Source: Cytophagales bacterium | Lineage (GTDB): Bacteria; Bacteroidota; Bacteroidia; Cytophagales; Cyclobacteriaceae | Direction of reading: 5' to 3' | DNA length: 10,630 nucleotides | Assembly (NCBI GenBank): GCA_003504855.1 | Contig: DNZD01000366.1 | Span: 1 to 10,630 of the forward strand | Part shown: positions 1 to 6,404 of the stretch, one piece after another | Layout of the letters: every line of letters starts with the position of its first letter | Numbering within the stretch: position 1 is the first letter of the stretch | The notes under the pieces: generated by a model | What the model was told of the DNA's origin: nothing | The model's database searches: none | What the model saw: the letters and a program-made list of their open reading frames with translations, nothing else | Made by a program: the position numbers and the translations under genes

Positions 1-995
1 TGACCGATTCCCCGGTACTGCTTTTCGATTTCAGGGATGAGCTCATACATGATTGCGTCACCATACGGCCCCAGGTTTGCTGAGTTCACCGCATAGGAAT
101 CATCATAGTATGGATTCGCATGTTGAATTTCAATGATCAAAAAGCGAGGGAAGTTCTTCCCGGTCCATTGACGGTAAAAATTGTATGCTTCCTCCTTTTG
201 AATTTTGTTGTAACCATAAATACCAAATCGATCGTTGTAATCGGTAGTGTCCATACCAGGGGGCGGTGGTTCTGTGGAGAATCCGCCGAAGTCAGAAGGG
301 AAGTGTCCGTGATAAATCATCAGCGGATAACGGGCGTTGGGATGCTCCTCAAAACCTTCCGGCAGGAGGACATGCGCTCCGAGATAGGTAGGCTTACCCC
401 AGAAGTCGGAAAGCAATTTGCTTTGAATCTTTATATGCTTTACATACTTGGTTTCTTTGGGCTCTGGTAGCGGTGCAATTTTCTGGTCCATCACCACTTT
501 GATCTGTTCCGGGTTGGCAGGATCTATATGAACTTTAAACGGCCGGCTATAAAAATTGCCGGGCTTTTGGTTCCAGTGTTGACCTTCTCCCTGATCAGGG
601 GGAAGCTTAACGGTCTTGCCGGTCTTCAGTGTATAGGTTTCATAGCGGTTAATTACAGCCTGAACAAAGTAGTCGCCGGCCGGAATAGACTTTATGCTGC
701 GGATGGGAAAGCCAAAAGCAGATTCATCGAGAATAATTTCCTTGCCGGGCTTTAGTGTGTCTACATCAATGCCGAATCCGAGCTGTGTGTGCAATTGGAA
801 ATTGAATTGTTCCCGTGGCTCAGGCTTATCCTTGGTGGCTAACAGCAGGATGATACGGCCATCCTGAGGCCGATCAGACAAGGTTGGACTGAATGAAATG
901 GCAAAAGACAGCTTTCCGGAGTTTTGTTGGGCTGGCGGCGTGCAGCGCACAGCAAACAGGCCAATGAGGAGCAATGCAGGTAAGACTTTTTTCAT
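1..995 (-). CDS. Putative exported esterase (alpha/beta hydrolase), N-terminal part
   Basis: The frame is open for 331 codons from ATG at 995 down to the left edge, so the C-terminus is missing. Residues 1-17 form a basic-hydrophobic leader ending in Cys18 (FAVRC). Arg just before the Cys is atypical for a lipobox, so the protein may be either a lipoprotein or a secreted protein. About residues 28-180 look like an all-beta N-terminal region. From about 200 the text matches the start of a putative-esterase (esterase D/enterochelin-esterase-like) fold: YLGAHVLLPEGF, RYPLMIYHGHF, and later NLGPYGDAIMYELIPEIE near 313-326. In relatives the GxSxG nucleophile motif comes shortly after this last segment, so it would lie outside the window and catalysis cannot be confirmed. 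The gene is divergent from fadD, with a 206-bp gap between them. Family recognition is from memory; the substrate is unknown. Confidence 0.8.
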   Translation of the reverse strand, partial: MKKVLPALLLIGLFAVRCTPPAQQNSGKLSFAISFSPTLSDRPQDGRIILLLATKDKPEPREQFNFQLHTQLGFGIDVDTLKPGKEIILDESAFGFPIRSIKSIPAGDYFVQAVINRYETYTLKTGKTVKLPPDQGEGQHWNQKPGNFYSRPFKVHIDPANPEQIKVVMDQKIAPLPEPKETKYVKHIKIQSKLLSDFWGKPTYLGAHVLLPEGFEEHPNARYPLMIYHGHFPSDFGGFSTEPPPPGMDTTDYNDRFGIYGYNKIQKEEAYNFYRQWTGKNFPRFLIIEIQHANPYYDDSYAVNSANLGPYGDAIMYELIPEIEKQYRGIG

Positions 996-1201
996 GGCGT
1001 AGCGGGCAGTTTTGTGTACGGAAGTTACCAATTCCTTTGCATTACCAGACCCGGGTATGAATATCAAAATGATAACTGGGCCCGCAAAAAAAGACAGGAG
1101 GGGACCTTAAATACCCTTGAACAAGACCGATTTTAGAAATAGCTGATCCTTCGATTTTCAAATCATTCCCTTAAATTCGTTCGAAACAAACCATTGCACT
1201 C

Positions 1202-2869
1202 ATGTCTCCCCGACTCTGGCACCAGCACTACCCCGACTACATGCCTAAGGAAATTGAAACACCACCATTCAATTCTCTGGCTGAACTTTGTGAAGTCAAT
1301 TGCAAGAAGTTCGCGCAATTGCCTGCCTTTGAAAACATGGATAAGCAAATCAGCTATGCTGAATTGGACCGGTTGGCTACAGACTTTGCTTCGTTTCTCC
1401 ACCACGACTGCAAACTGGTGCCTGGTGAAAGGATTGCGATCCAGATGCCAAACATCATGCAGTTTGGAGTTGCCATGATTGGAGCGTTGAAAGCGGGGCT
1501 GATCGTGGTAAATACCAACCCCTTGTATACGCCCAGGGAAATGGAACACCAGTTTAAGGATAGCGGCGCAGTGGCCATCGTAATCCTGGCCAACTTTGCA
1601 CATAACCTTGATAAGGTGATTGGAGAGACCGGCATTCGTACGGTAATCATTACGGAGGTCGGTGACCTCATGGGCGGACTGAAGAAGCACATTGTTAACT
1701 TCATGGTGAAGCATGTGAAGAAGATGGTGCACCCGTATCACCTGCCCGGTGCTATTTCTTTTTCCGACGCACTGGCGCGTGGTGCGCAAAAGAAGTTTAC
1801 CACTGTACCCAGAAAGAAAGAAGATACCGCATTCCTCCAGTACACAGGTGGGACTACAGGATTGTCGAAAGGTGCAGAGCTCACGCATGGAAATGTACTA
1901 TCCAACATCTGGCAGGTTATGCCTGTGTTGAAGGAACTGCAACGCGGTCCGTTGCTGGCTGGAGATGTAGCGGTGATTCCGCTACCCATGTATCATATCT
2001 ATGCCTTGACCACCTGCTTTGTGTTTTTCAATACCGGCCTTTGCAACCGGCTGATTACAAATCCCCGTGACTTCGGAGCATTTATCAAAATCCTGAAGAA
2101 GCCATTCCACACGATGATTGGTGTGAATACACTTTACAATGCGCTCTTAAATCATCCCAACTTCGGAGATATCAATTTCTCAGCACTCAAGGGATGCAAT
2201 GCCGGTGGAATGGCTTTGCAGGAGGTCGTCTTTAAACGGTGGAAGGAAAAAACCGGAATCAGCATAGGAGAGGGATATGGATTAAGTGAAACATCACCGG
2301 TACTTACCTTCCAGATTAACGGTAAGGAGCGCATGGGTAGCATTGGTGTACCCATTCCCAGCACGGATATCAAGATGATGGATGACGATGGCAAAGAAGT
2401 GCCCATTGGCGAAGCCGGTGAGTTATGTGCCTGGGGTCCTCAGGTGTTCAAAGGTTATTGGCAGAAGGATAATTCATCTGTATTTCATCCTGGGGGTTGG
2501 TTCAAGACCGGCGACATTGCTGTGCAGGATCCTGACGGATACATACGCATCGTTGATCGCAAAAAGGATATGATACTCGTATCCGGGTTCAATGTGTACC
2601 CTAACGAAATCGAAGGCGTCATCGCAACGCATCCAAAGGTCCTCGAAGTAGCTGCCATTGGTATCCCTGACCCGGCCTGTGGAGAAGCAGTGAAAATCTG
2701 TATTGTCAAAAAGGACCCGTCGTTGACGGAAGAAGAGATTCGGGAATTCTGCAAGGAGACCCTGACAGGATATAAGCGACCCAAGCATGTTCAATTCTTA
2801 AATGAGTTGCCCAAGACCAATGTAGGAAAGATATTGAGAAGGGCCCTGAGAGATACCGTGGCCGCTTGA
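1202..2869 (+). CDS. fadD: Long-chain fatty acid--CoA ligase (FadD type)
   Basis: This enzyme activates free fatty acids with ATP and CoA to acyl-CoA, through an acyl-adenylate, for beta-oxidation or lipid synthesis. FadD is usually peripheral at the inner membrane. The 555-residue length is normal for the family (E. coli FadD has about 561). Visible adenylate-forming motifs in order are: the NPLYTPREMEHQ segment near residue 105; the P-loop YTGGTTGLSKG from Tyr214; MYHIYAL in the middle; the adenine-site YGLSETSP from Tyr359; WFKTGD from Trp433 with Asp438; the DRKKDMI hinge; and the C-terminal catalytic Lys543 in NVGKIL. The ATG at 1202 gives an N-terminus (WHQHYPDYMPKEI) that aligns with FadD proteins. 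The candidate upstream -7 box (TAAATTCG at 1172) differs from the Bacteroidota consensus, so the promoter is uncertain. No other beta-oxidation gene lies in the window. An alternative is a medium-chain or other acyl-CoA synthetase, but the close FadD match makes that less likely. Confidence 0.96.
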   Translation: MSPRLWHQHYPDYMPKEIETPPFNSLAELCEVNCKKFAQLPAFENMDKQISYAELDRLATDFASFLHHDCKLVPGERIAIQMPNIMQFGVAMIGALKAGLIVVNTNPLYTPREMEHQFKDSGAVAIVILANFAHNLDKVIGETGIRTVIITEVGDLMGGLKKHIVNFMVKHVKKMVHPYHLPGAISFSDALARGAQKKFTTVPRKKEDTAFLQYTGGTTGLSKGAELTHGNVLSNIWQVMPVLKELQRGPLLAGDVAVIPLPMYHIYALTTCFVFFNTGLCNRLITNPRDFGAFIKILKKPFHTMIGVNTLYNALLNHPNFGDINFSALKGCNAGGMALQEVVFKRWKEKTGISIGEGYGLSETSPVLTFQINGKERMGSIGVPIPSTDIKMMDDDGKEVPIGEAGELCAWGPQVFKGYWQKDNSSVFHPGGWFKTGDIAVQDPDGYIRIVDRKKDMILVSGFNVYPNEIEGVIATHPKVLEVAAIGIPDPACGEAVKICIVKKDPSLTEEEIREFCKETLTGYKRPKHVQFLNELPKTNVGKILRRALRDTVAA

Positions 2870-3003
2870 AAAATCAGGGGTAATTAGGTTGAGCATATCA
2901 GAACAAATCAATTCTGAGCGAAGTCTTAGGGTGAAAGAGCGCCATGACTAAAATCATGTCTGCACAATAGGCCATTCTGTTACTTGTCGTCAAATAGCTC
3001 GGC

Positions 3004-3378
3004 ATGAAAAAGATCGTCAATGCAGGCTTATTGATTTGTTCGCTCTTTGTATACCTCGAATGGGGTGGCGGCTATCATACCTTTATTTTTCAGGGAGAAT
3101 GGGAGATGTTCTCCAAGGCGATAACGGATCCCATGTCAGCCCTTCATCCGTTTGTTCTTTTACCACTCGCCGGACAAATTATGCTCTTGTATACCCTGTT
3201 TCAAAAGGATCCCAGTAAGCGCCTGACTTTAATCGCTTTGGGCTGCCTGAGTGTCCTCATCCTGTTCATCACCTTCGTGGGAGTCCTCAGCAAGAATTAT
3301 AAAGTTGTTCTTTCAACTATCCCGTTCATTAGCTTTGCCGTAGCAGCCCTGAGGGTCAATAGAAGGACTAATAAATGA
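3004..3378 (+). CDS. Small four-helix membrane protein, function unknown
   Basis: This 124-residue protein is almost all membrane. Predicted helices by eye lie at about residues 3-21, 46-66, 72-94 and 99-117. A short soluble loop after helix 1 contains the aromatic-rich stretch EWGGGYHTFIFQGEWEMF, and the C-terminus is basic (RVNRRTNK), which suggests it faces the cytoplasm. I do not recognise a named family, although small conserved membrane proteins of this shape are common in Bacteroidota. The ATG at 3004 is the natural start, because it directly precedes a Lys-Lys-led first helix. It follows fadD after 134 bp, and its stop codon overlaps (ATGA) the start of a possible 36-codon ORF that in turn overlaps the next amidohydrolase. 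It may therefore share a transcript with that enzyme. No function is inferred. Confidence 0.75.
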   Translation: MKKIVNAGLLICSLFVYLEWGGGYHTFIFQGEWEMFSKAITDPMSALHPFVLLPLAGQIMLLYTLFQKDPSKRLTLIALGCLSVLILFITFVGVLSKNYKVVLSTIPFISFAVAALRVNRRTNK

Positions 3379-3485
3379 TTTTCTTTGGGTGGTTATTACT
3401 GGGAATTGACTTGTGGAATCTGACCATAGCTATCCGGAATCACCAAGCCCGAGGCTGGCATAGCACGCGCCCCCCAATCCGATGA
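3375..3485 (+). CDS. Possible 36-residue membrane peptide linking two genes
   Basis: An ATG at 3375 sits inside the stop of the preceding gene (ATGA). The frame runs 36 codons to a TGA at 3483-3485, which itself overlaps the ATG of the amidohydrolase at 3482 (ATGA again). A TAA at 3372-3374 closes the frame just upstream, so 3375 is the only ATG start. The predicted peptide begins MIFFGWLLLGIDLWNLTIAI, a plausible single membrane helix rich in Trp, and ends in a basic tail (RNHQARGWHSTRPPIR). The double ATGA arrangement is what a translationally coupled small gene would look like. Against it, I recognise no homologue, the C-terminal codons include a C-rich run (cgcgccccccaa), and 36 codons can occur by chance. 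It could also simply be a coupling leader. Confidence 0.4.
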   Translation: MIFFGWLLLGIDLWNLTIAIRNHQARGWHSTRPPIR

Positions 3486-4912
3486 AAAGAAACTTGCGGC
3501 TAAGTTCACTCATTTTCATTTTTCTGGTTCAGATTAACCCAGGATGCGATTCAGGTGGCCAGGGAATTACGGCACTGATTAATGGCCGCATTATACCGGC
3601 TGATGGTTCGATTATTGAACAAGGAGTCGTTCTCTTTAAAGAAAATCGCATCACTTCAATAGGTGAAACAGGGAAAGTGAAGATTCCGGCAGGAGCACAG
3701 ATAATTGATGTTGCAGGAAAGACGGTTCTTCCAGGTCTTATTGAAAGCAATGGGCACGTAACCTTCGATGGTCAATATGATCATGGGATGTATTGGTCGC
3801 TTAACATGGATAGCCTGACGGCAATTGGGAAGCGCAATCTGGCTGCTTGCCTTGACCAGGGCATCACAACGCTGAGAGATACCCATGGCCCCATAGCCCC
3901 GATTCTCGAGATTAAGGAAGCTCAGCGGAAAGGCTCCTGGAAGGGAGCTCGTCTGTATGCCTGTGGACTTATACTTAACTACGGCAGCTTTAATGAGTTG
4001 TTTGAGTCCCGCGAATTGCTGGAGTCTGGAATTGATCTTGCCTTGATTGCACGAGCCAAGGCAGCGCTGTCACAAGCTACCCCCGATGTGAGTACGGGTA
4101 CGGCCATCATTAGGGAATATGCCAGAAAGGGGCTTGACTTTATTAAGATCTCCGCATTTTCGGCAACAGGAGAGGTACCACCAACCATGCCCGATTCTTC
4201 CCTTAATCAATTGATTCATGAAGCCCATCGATTGGGTTTACGCACGACAACACATGCATTGAGTGCGTCCAGTGTACGCTCATCAATAATGGCAGGCACA
4301 GATGCCATTGAACACCCGGAATTGATCTCGGCCACGGTGACGGATCAGGATTCAATTATTACCCCTGAACTTGCGAAAATGATGGCAGCCCGAAAGGTGA
4401 TCGCAGTTCCCCTAATTGTTGCCTTCGACGTTTATGCCCGTTATTTCAGCAATCCGGATGCATTGCTGGAGGACCCTTCGTTGAGCAAGGTTCCAAGAGC
4501 GCGGCTGAGCGAAGGCGTTGCCAATATGAAGAAGTTATTACAAGCGAACCCTTCTTTCGGAACCAGATTTACTAAGCGACAACACCTGTTAAGAAAGAAT
4601 CTGAAAACACTTATTGAAAACGGGGTGATCATCGCCATGGGAACGGACAGGGGTACACGAATGAACTACTTTCAGGCTGCCAATCATATCCGTGAGATGG
4701 AAATCTATGTGGAACTCGGCCTTACACCTATGCAGGCCATTGAGTCGGCCACTCGCCATGGCGCGGAGCTTCTGGGAAAGGAAAATGAACTGGGTACCTT
4801 GAAGGCGGGAAAGCTTGCGGATATCATCATAGTCGATGGCAATCCCCTTGAGCATATTAGAAACCTGGCGGATCCCGTCATGGTGTTCAAAGACGGAATC
4901 AGATATAAGTAG
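3482..4912 (+). CDS. Lipoprotein amidohydrolase (imidazolonepropionase-like superfamily)
   Basis: This 476-residue protein has a lipoprotein-type leader (MKRNLRLSSLIFIFLVQ, Cys22 after NPG), so it is probably anchored in the cell envelope. A small beta domain (about 28-80) precedes a TIM-barrel metal-dependent hydrolase, and the C-terminal LGTLKAGKLADIIIVDGNPLE is the classic amidohydrolase tail. Candidate metal ligands by position are His92, Lys222 (carboxylated Lys, in DFIKIS), His258 (TTTHAL), His278 (IEHPE) and Asp389 (MGTDRG). The usual HxH of the first strand reads N90-G-H92 here (LIESNGHV), so the first His is Asn. Such enzymes cleave amide or ester bonds in cyclic amides, peptides or xenobiotics; the substrate here is not predictable. 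The start at 3482 overlaps the stop of the upstream 36-codon ORF. The gene is separated from the arsR operon by 120 bp containing that operon's promoter. Confidence 0.88.
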   Translation: MKRNLRLSSLIFIFLVQINPGCDSGGQGITALINGRIIPADGSIIEQGVVLFKENRITSIGETGKVKIPAGAQIIDVAGKTVLPGLIESNGHVTFDGQYDHGMYWSLNMDSLTAIGKRNLAACLDQGITTLRDTHGPIAPILEIKEAQRKGSWKGARLYACGLILNYGSFNELFESRELLESGIDLALIARAKAALSQATPDVSTGTAIIREYARKGLDFIKISAFSATGEVPPTMPDSSLNQLIHEAHRLGLRTTTHALSASSVRSSIMAGTDAIEHPELISATVTDQDSIITPELAKMMAARKVIAVPLIVAFDVYARYFSNPDALLEDPSLSKVPRARLSEGVANMKKLLQANPSFGTRFTKRQHLLRKNLKTLIENGVIIAMGTDRGTRMNYFQAANHIREMEIYVELGLTPMQAIESATRHGAELLGKENELGTLKAGKLADIIIVDGNPLEHIRNLADPVMVFKDGIRYK

Positions 4913-4958
4913 CCACAGCTTTGCATAAAAGCCTAAGTGTAAATCTGGCCTGTTGATA

Positions 4959-4989
4959 TTTGCGCAACCAAATAGTTGCATTATATTTG
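4959..4989 (+). promoter_or_regulatory. Bacteroidota-type promoter of the arsR-SRPBCC operon
   Basis: TTTG at 4959-4962 and TATATTTG at 4982-4989 are separated by 19 bp. This matches the known Bacteroidota housekeeping promoter (-33 TTTG, -7 TAnnTTTG) exactly in both elements and in spacing. Transcription would start about six bases downstream, near 4995, giving a leader of roughly 38 nt before the ATG at 5033. The promoter lies wholly inside the dyad-symmetric element at 4960-5008 apart from its first base. Confidence 0.75.
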
Positions 4990-5008
4990 CAACCGAACGC
5001 TTGCGCAA
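4960..5008. promoter_or_regulatory. 49-bp dyad-symmetric candidate operator over the arsR promoter
   Basis: Two identical perfect palindromes TTGCGCAA lie at 4960-4967 and 5001-5008. Between them is an inverted repeat GTTGCA (4975-4980), 7 nt, TGCAAC (4988-4993). The outer pair and the inner pair share the same centre, base 4984. The outer palindromes are 41 bp apart centre to centre, close to four helical turns, so they would lie on the same DNA face. The inner repeat spans the -7 box and the outer sites flank the -33 box and the transcription start. ArsR-family proteins are dimers that bind such inverted repeats and usually repress their own operon, so the product of the gene at 5033 is the obvious ligand. 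That link is inference. Confidence 0.65.
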
Positions 5009-5032
5009 TTCACCATTAACCAAAATCGCCCC

Positions 5033-5353
5033 ATGAGAAGAGATGTGTTTCAGGCAATCGCGGATCCGACCCGCCGGGCCATTATTGCCTTGATAGCCCT
5101 TCAGGCCCTGACCCCAAATGCCCTGGCAGAACATTTCGACATATCCCGGCAGGCAGTATCCAAGCACTTAAGAATCCTCACAGAATGTGATCTGGTCAAG
5201 CAGGAGTCCCGGGGAAGAGAAATCTATTATCAACTAGAGGTGAAGAAAATTAAAGAAGTAGACCAGTGGTTGGAGCAATTCAGGAAACTCTGGGAGAAAA
5301 GATTTGAGCAACTGGATGAGTTATTACTTACCCTGAACAAGAAGAAAAAATGA
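5033..5353 (+). CDS. ArsR-family winged-helix transcriptional regulator
   Basis: This is a 106-residue ArsR/SmtB-type repressor. It opens with the family signature [18 protein letters not shown] (residues 4-21). The helix-turn-helix has LAEHFDIS then the recognition helix [12 protein letters not shown] (38-49), followed by a wing with [12 protein letters not shown] (57-68). The C-terminal amphipathic helix (about 71-100) probably mediates dimerisation. The metal-binding ELCVCDL motif of true ArsR/SmtB sensors is absent; the only Cys is residue 52, so a metal signal is unlikely. A TTG start at 4976 is possible in frame but lies upstream of the expected transcription start, so ATG 5033 is preferred. 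The stop overlaps the next start (ATGA at 5350-5353). Autoregulation through the dyad element at 4960-5008 is likely. ArsR plus AHSA1-like SRPBCC pairs are common in many bacteria, with the effector usually unknown. Confidence 0.93.
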   Translation: MRRDVFQAIADPTRRAIIALIALQALTPNALAEHFDISRQAVSKHLRILTECDLVKQESRGREIYYQLEVKKIKEVDQWLEQFRKLWEKRFEQLDELLLTLNKKKK

Positions 5354-5850
5354 AGCCCGAATTACCATTCGACTTTATCGTCGACAAAGAAAAGAACACC
5401 TTAATCATTCGCCGGGAGTTTAAGGCAAATCGCCAACTGGTATGGGACTGCTATACCCAAAGCGATTTATTAAATCAGTGGTTCGCGCCGAAGCCATTTA
5501 CTACACGGACCAAATCCATGGATTTCCGGGAGGGAGGCCATTGGCACTATGCCATGGTTGACCCAAAGGGAATGGCCTATTGGGGCTACACATCGTATGT
5601 GCGCATCAAACCCATTGAGTACTTCTCCACATGGGATGTTTTCAGCAATGAAGCGGGTGAAGTCAACCGTGAACTTCCGCGCGGCGAGTGGTTAGTCCGT
5701 TTTATGGATAAGGGAAGCAACACACTGGTGGAATCCGTTATTACCTATCCATCCCTGTCTGATCTGGAAACAGTGATCAACATGGGCATGGAGCAGGGCA
5801 TGACCGCCACATTGGAGAAATTAGATGAACTATTGCAAACCCTAATTTGA
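5350..5850 (+). CDS. SRPBCC domain protein (AHSA1/activator of Hsp90-like), first of two
   Basis: This 166-residue single-domain protein has the helix-grip (Bet v1-like, START-related) fold. Family landmarks are [17 protein letters not shown] (about 21-37), [34 protein letters not shown], and a long C-terminal helix after [19 protein letters not shown]. These domains form a deep hydrophobic pocket for lipids, aromatics or other small ligands. Despite the family name, there is no reason to link bacterial copies to Hsp90. The start overlaps the arsR stop by ATGA, so translation is probably coupled and expression is under the same promoter. No signal peptide is present, so it acts in the cytoplasm. 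A role as a ligand-binding partner or in disposal of the effector sensed by the ArsR protein is inference. Confidence 0.9.
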   Translation: MKPELPFDFIVDKEKNTLIIRREFKANRQLVWDCYTQSDLLNQWFAPKPFTTRTKSMDFREGGHWHYAMVDPKGMAYWGYTSYVRIKPIEYFSTWDVFSNEAGEVNRELPRGEWLVRFMDKGSNTLVESVITYPSLSDLETVINMGMEQGMTATLEKLDELLQTLI

Positions 5851-5855
5851 CAGAA

Positions 5856-6284
5856 ATGAAAAACAGCATCATAGTATCAGCGCAAATCAAAGCTGGCCTA
5901 AGCGAGGCGTGGAATTACTACACAATACCAGAACACATTACCCAATGGAACTTTGCAGATCCATCATGGCACTGCCCGTGGGCTACCAATGACCTGAGGC
6001 CGGGTGGAAAATATGTGGCGAGAATGGAGGCCCGGGATGGAAGTTTTGGCTTCGATTTCGGCGTAGTGTATGATCAAGTCGTTCCACAGAAATTAATTTC
6101 ATACACCATCGGTGATGGCAGAAAAGCAACCGTGCAGTTTAATCCGCAGGGCACAATAACTGAAGTAATTGTTGAATTTGAAGCGGAGCATCAAAATCCG
6201 GTGGATTTGCAGCGGGGAGGCTGGCAATCGATTCTTAACAATTTCAAGAAGTATGCAGAAAGCCGCCAACAGGGGATAATCTGA
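5856..6284 (+). CDS. SRPBCC domain protein (AHSA1-like), second of two
   Basis: This is a 142-residue helix-grip domain protein. It starts with a beta strand (SIIVSAQIKAGLSEAW) and contains ITQWNFADPSWHCPWA (28-43), a signature of a distinct AHSA1 subgroup. It then has NDLRPGGKYVARMEARDGSFGFDFG and a C-terminal helix GGWQSILNNFKKYAE. It differs clearly from its upstream neighbour in length and in these motifs, so the pair is not a recent tandem duplication. ATG 5856 lies five bases after the upstream stop; a TTG at 5847 in the same frame would overlap that stop (TTGA) and would add three residues. I prefer ATG. It is the last gene of the arsR operon: 120 bp follow before the next gene. Cytoplasmic and ligand-binding by fold; the ligand is unknown. 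Confidence 0.9.
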   Translation: MKNSIIVSAQIKAGLSEAWNYYTIPEHITQWNFADPSWHCPWATNDLRPGGKYVARMEARDGSFGFDFGVVYDQVVPQKLISYTIGDGRKATVQFNPQGTITEVIVEFEAEHQNPVDLQRGGWQSILNNFKKYAESRQQGII

Positions 6285-6404
6285 TTCGGAAATTTTTGGC
6301 GTAGTAGTTCTTATGTCCATGTGTGACGATGCACAGCACGGTCTTTCATAAAACGAAATTGGCCCCTATATTTTTTGATTATCTTCGAAAGCACCTTTCG
6401 TTGT

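Noticed and set aside
120..755. Two plus-strand open frames of 116 and 75 codons near the left edge
   Set aside because: The minus strand here is one continuous esterase frame with a signal peptide and family motifs. The plus frames are its shadows.
1163..1888. 241-codon minus-strand open frame opposite the acyl-CoA ligase
   Set aside because: It lies antisense to a clearly recognised fadD with all adenylation motifs. Its translation is rich in Cys, His and Arg and has no recognisable domain, as expected of a shadow frame.
2898..2917. Inverted repeat TCAGAA/TTCTGA after fadD, and a second weak one CATGA/TCATG at 2943-2958
   Set aside because: Stems of 5-6 bp with loops of 6-8 and no following T-run are too weak to call as terminators, and such repeats are frequent by chance. 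The rest of 2870-3003 shows nothing else.
4918..4932. Small hairpin GCTTT/AAAGC just after the first amidohydrolase
   Set aside because: The 5-bp AT-rich stem has no U-tract, so it is not a convincing terminator.
4976..5032. Extended arsR start at TTG 4976
   Set aside because: This start would lie inside the promoter and upstream of the predicted transcription start. The family N-terminus fits ATG 5033.
4589..5167. 192-codon minus-strand open frame spanning the amidohydrolase end and the arsR promoter
   Set aside because: It runs antisense through two recognised genes and the promoter/operator between them, and its translation shows no family features.
6367..6377. TATATTTTTTG upstream of the YtcJ-like gene as a promoter -7 box
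   Set aside because: The spacing between TA and TTTG is off by at least one base and the only partner 19 bp upstream is TTTC. It is suggestive but not good enough to list.
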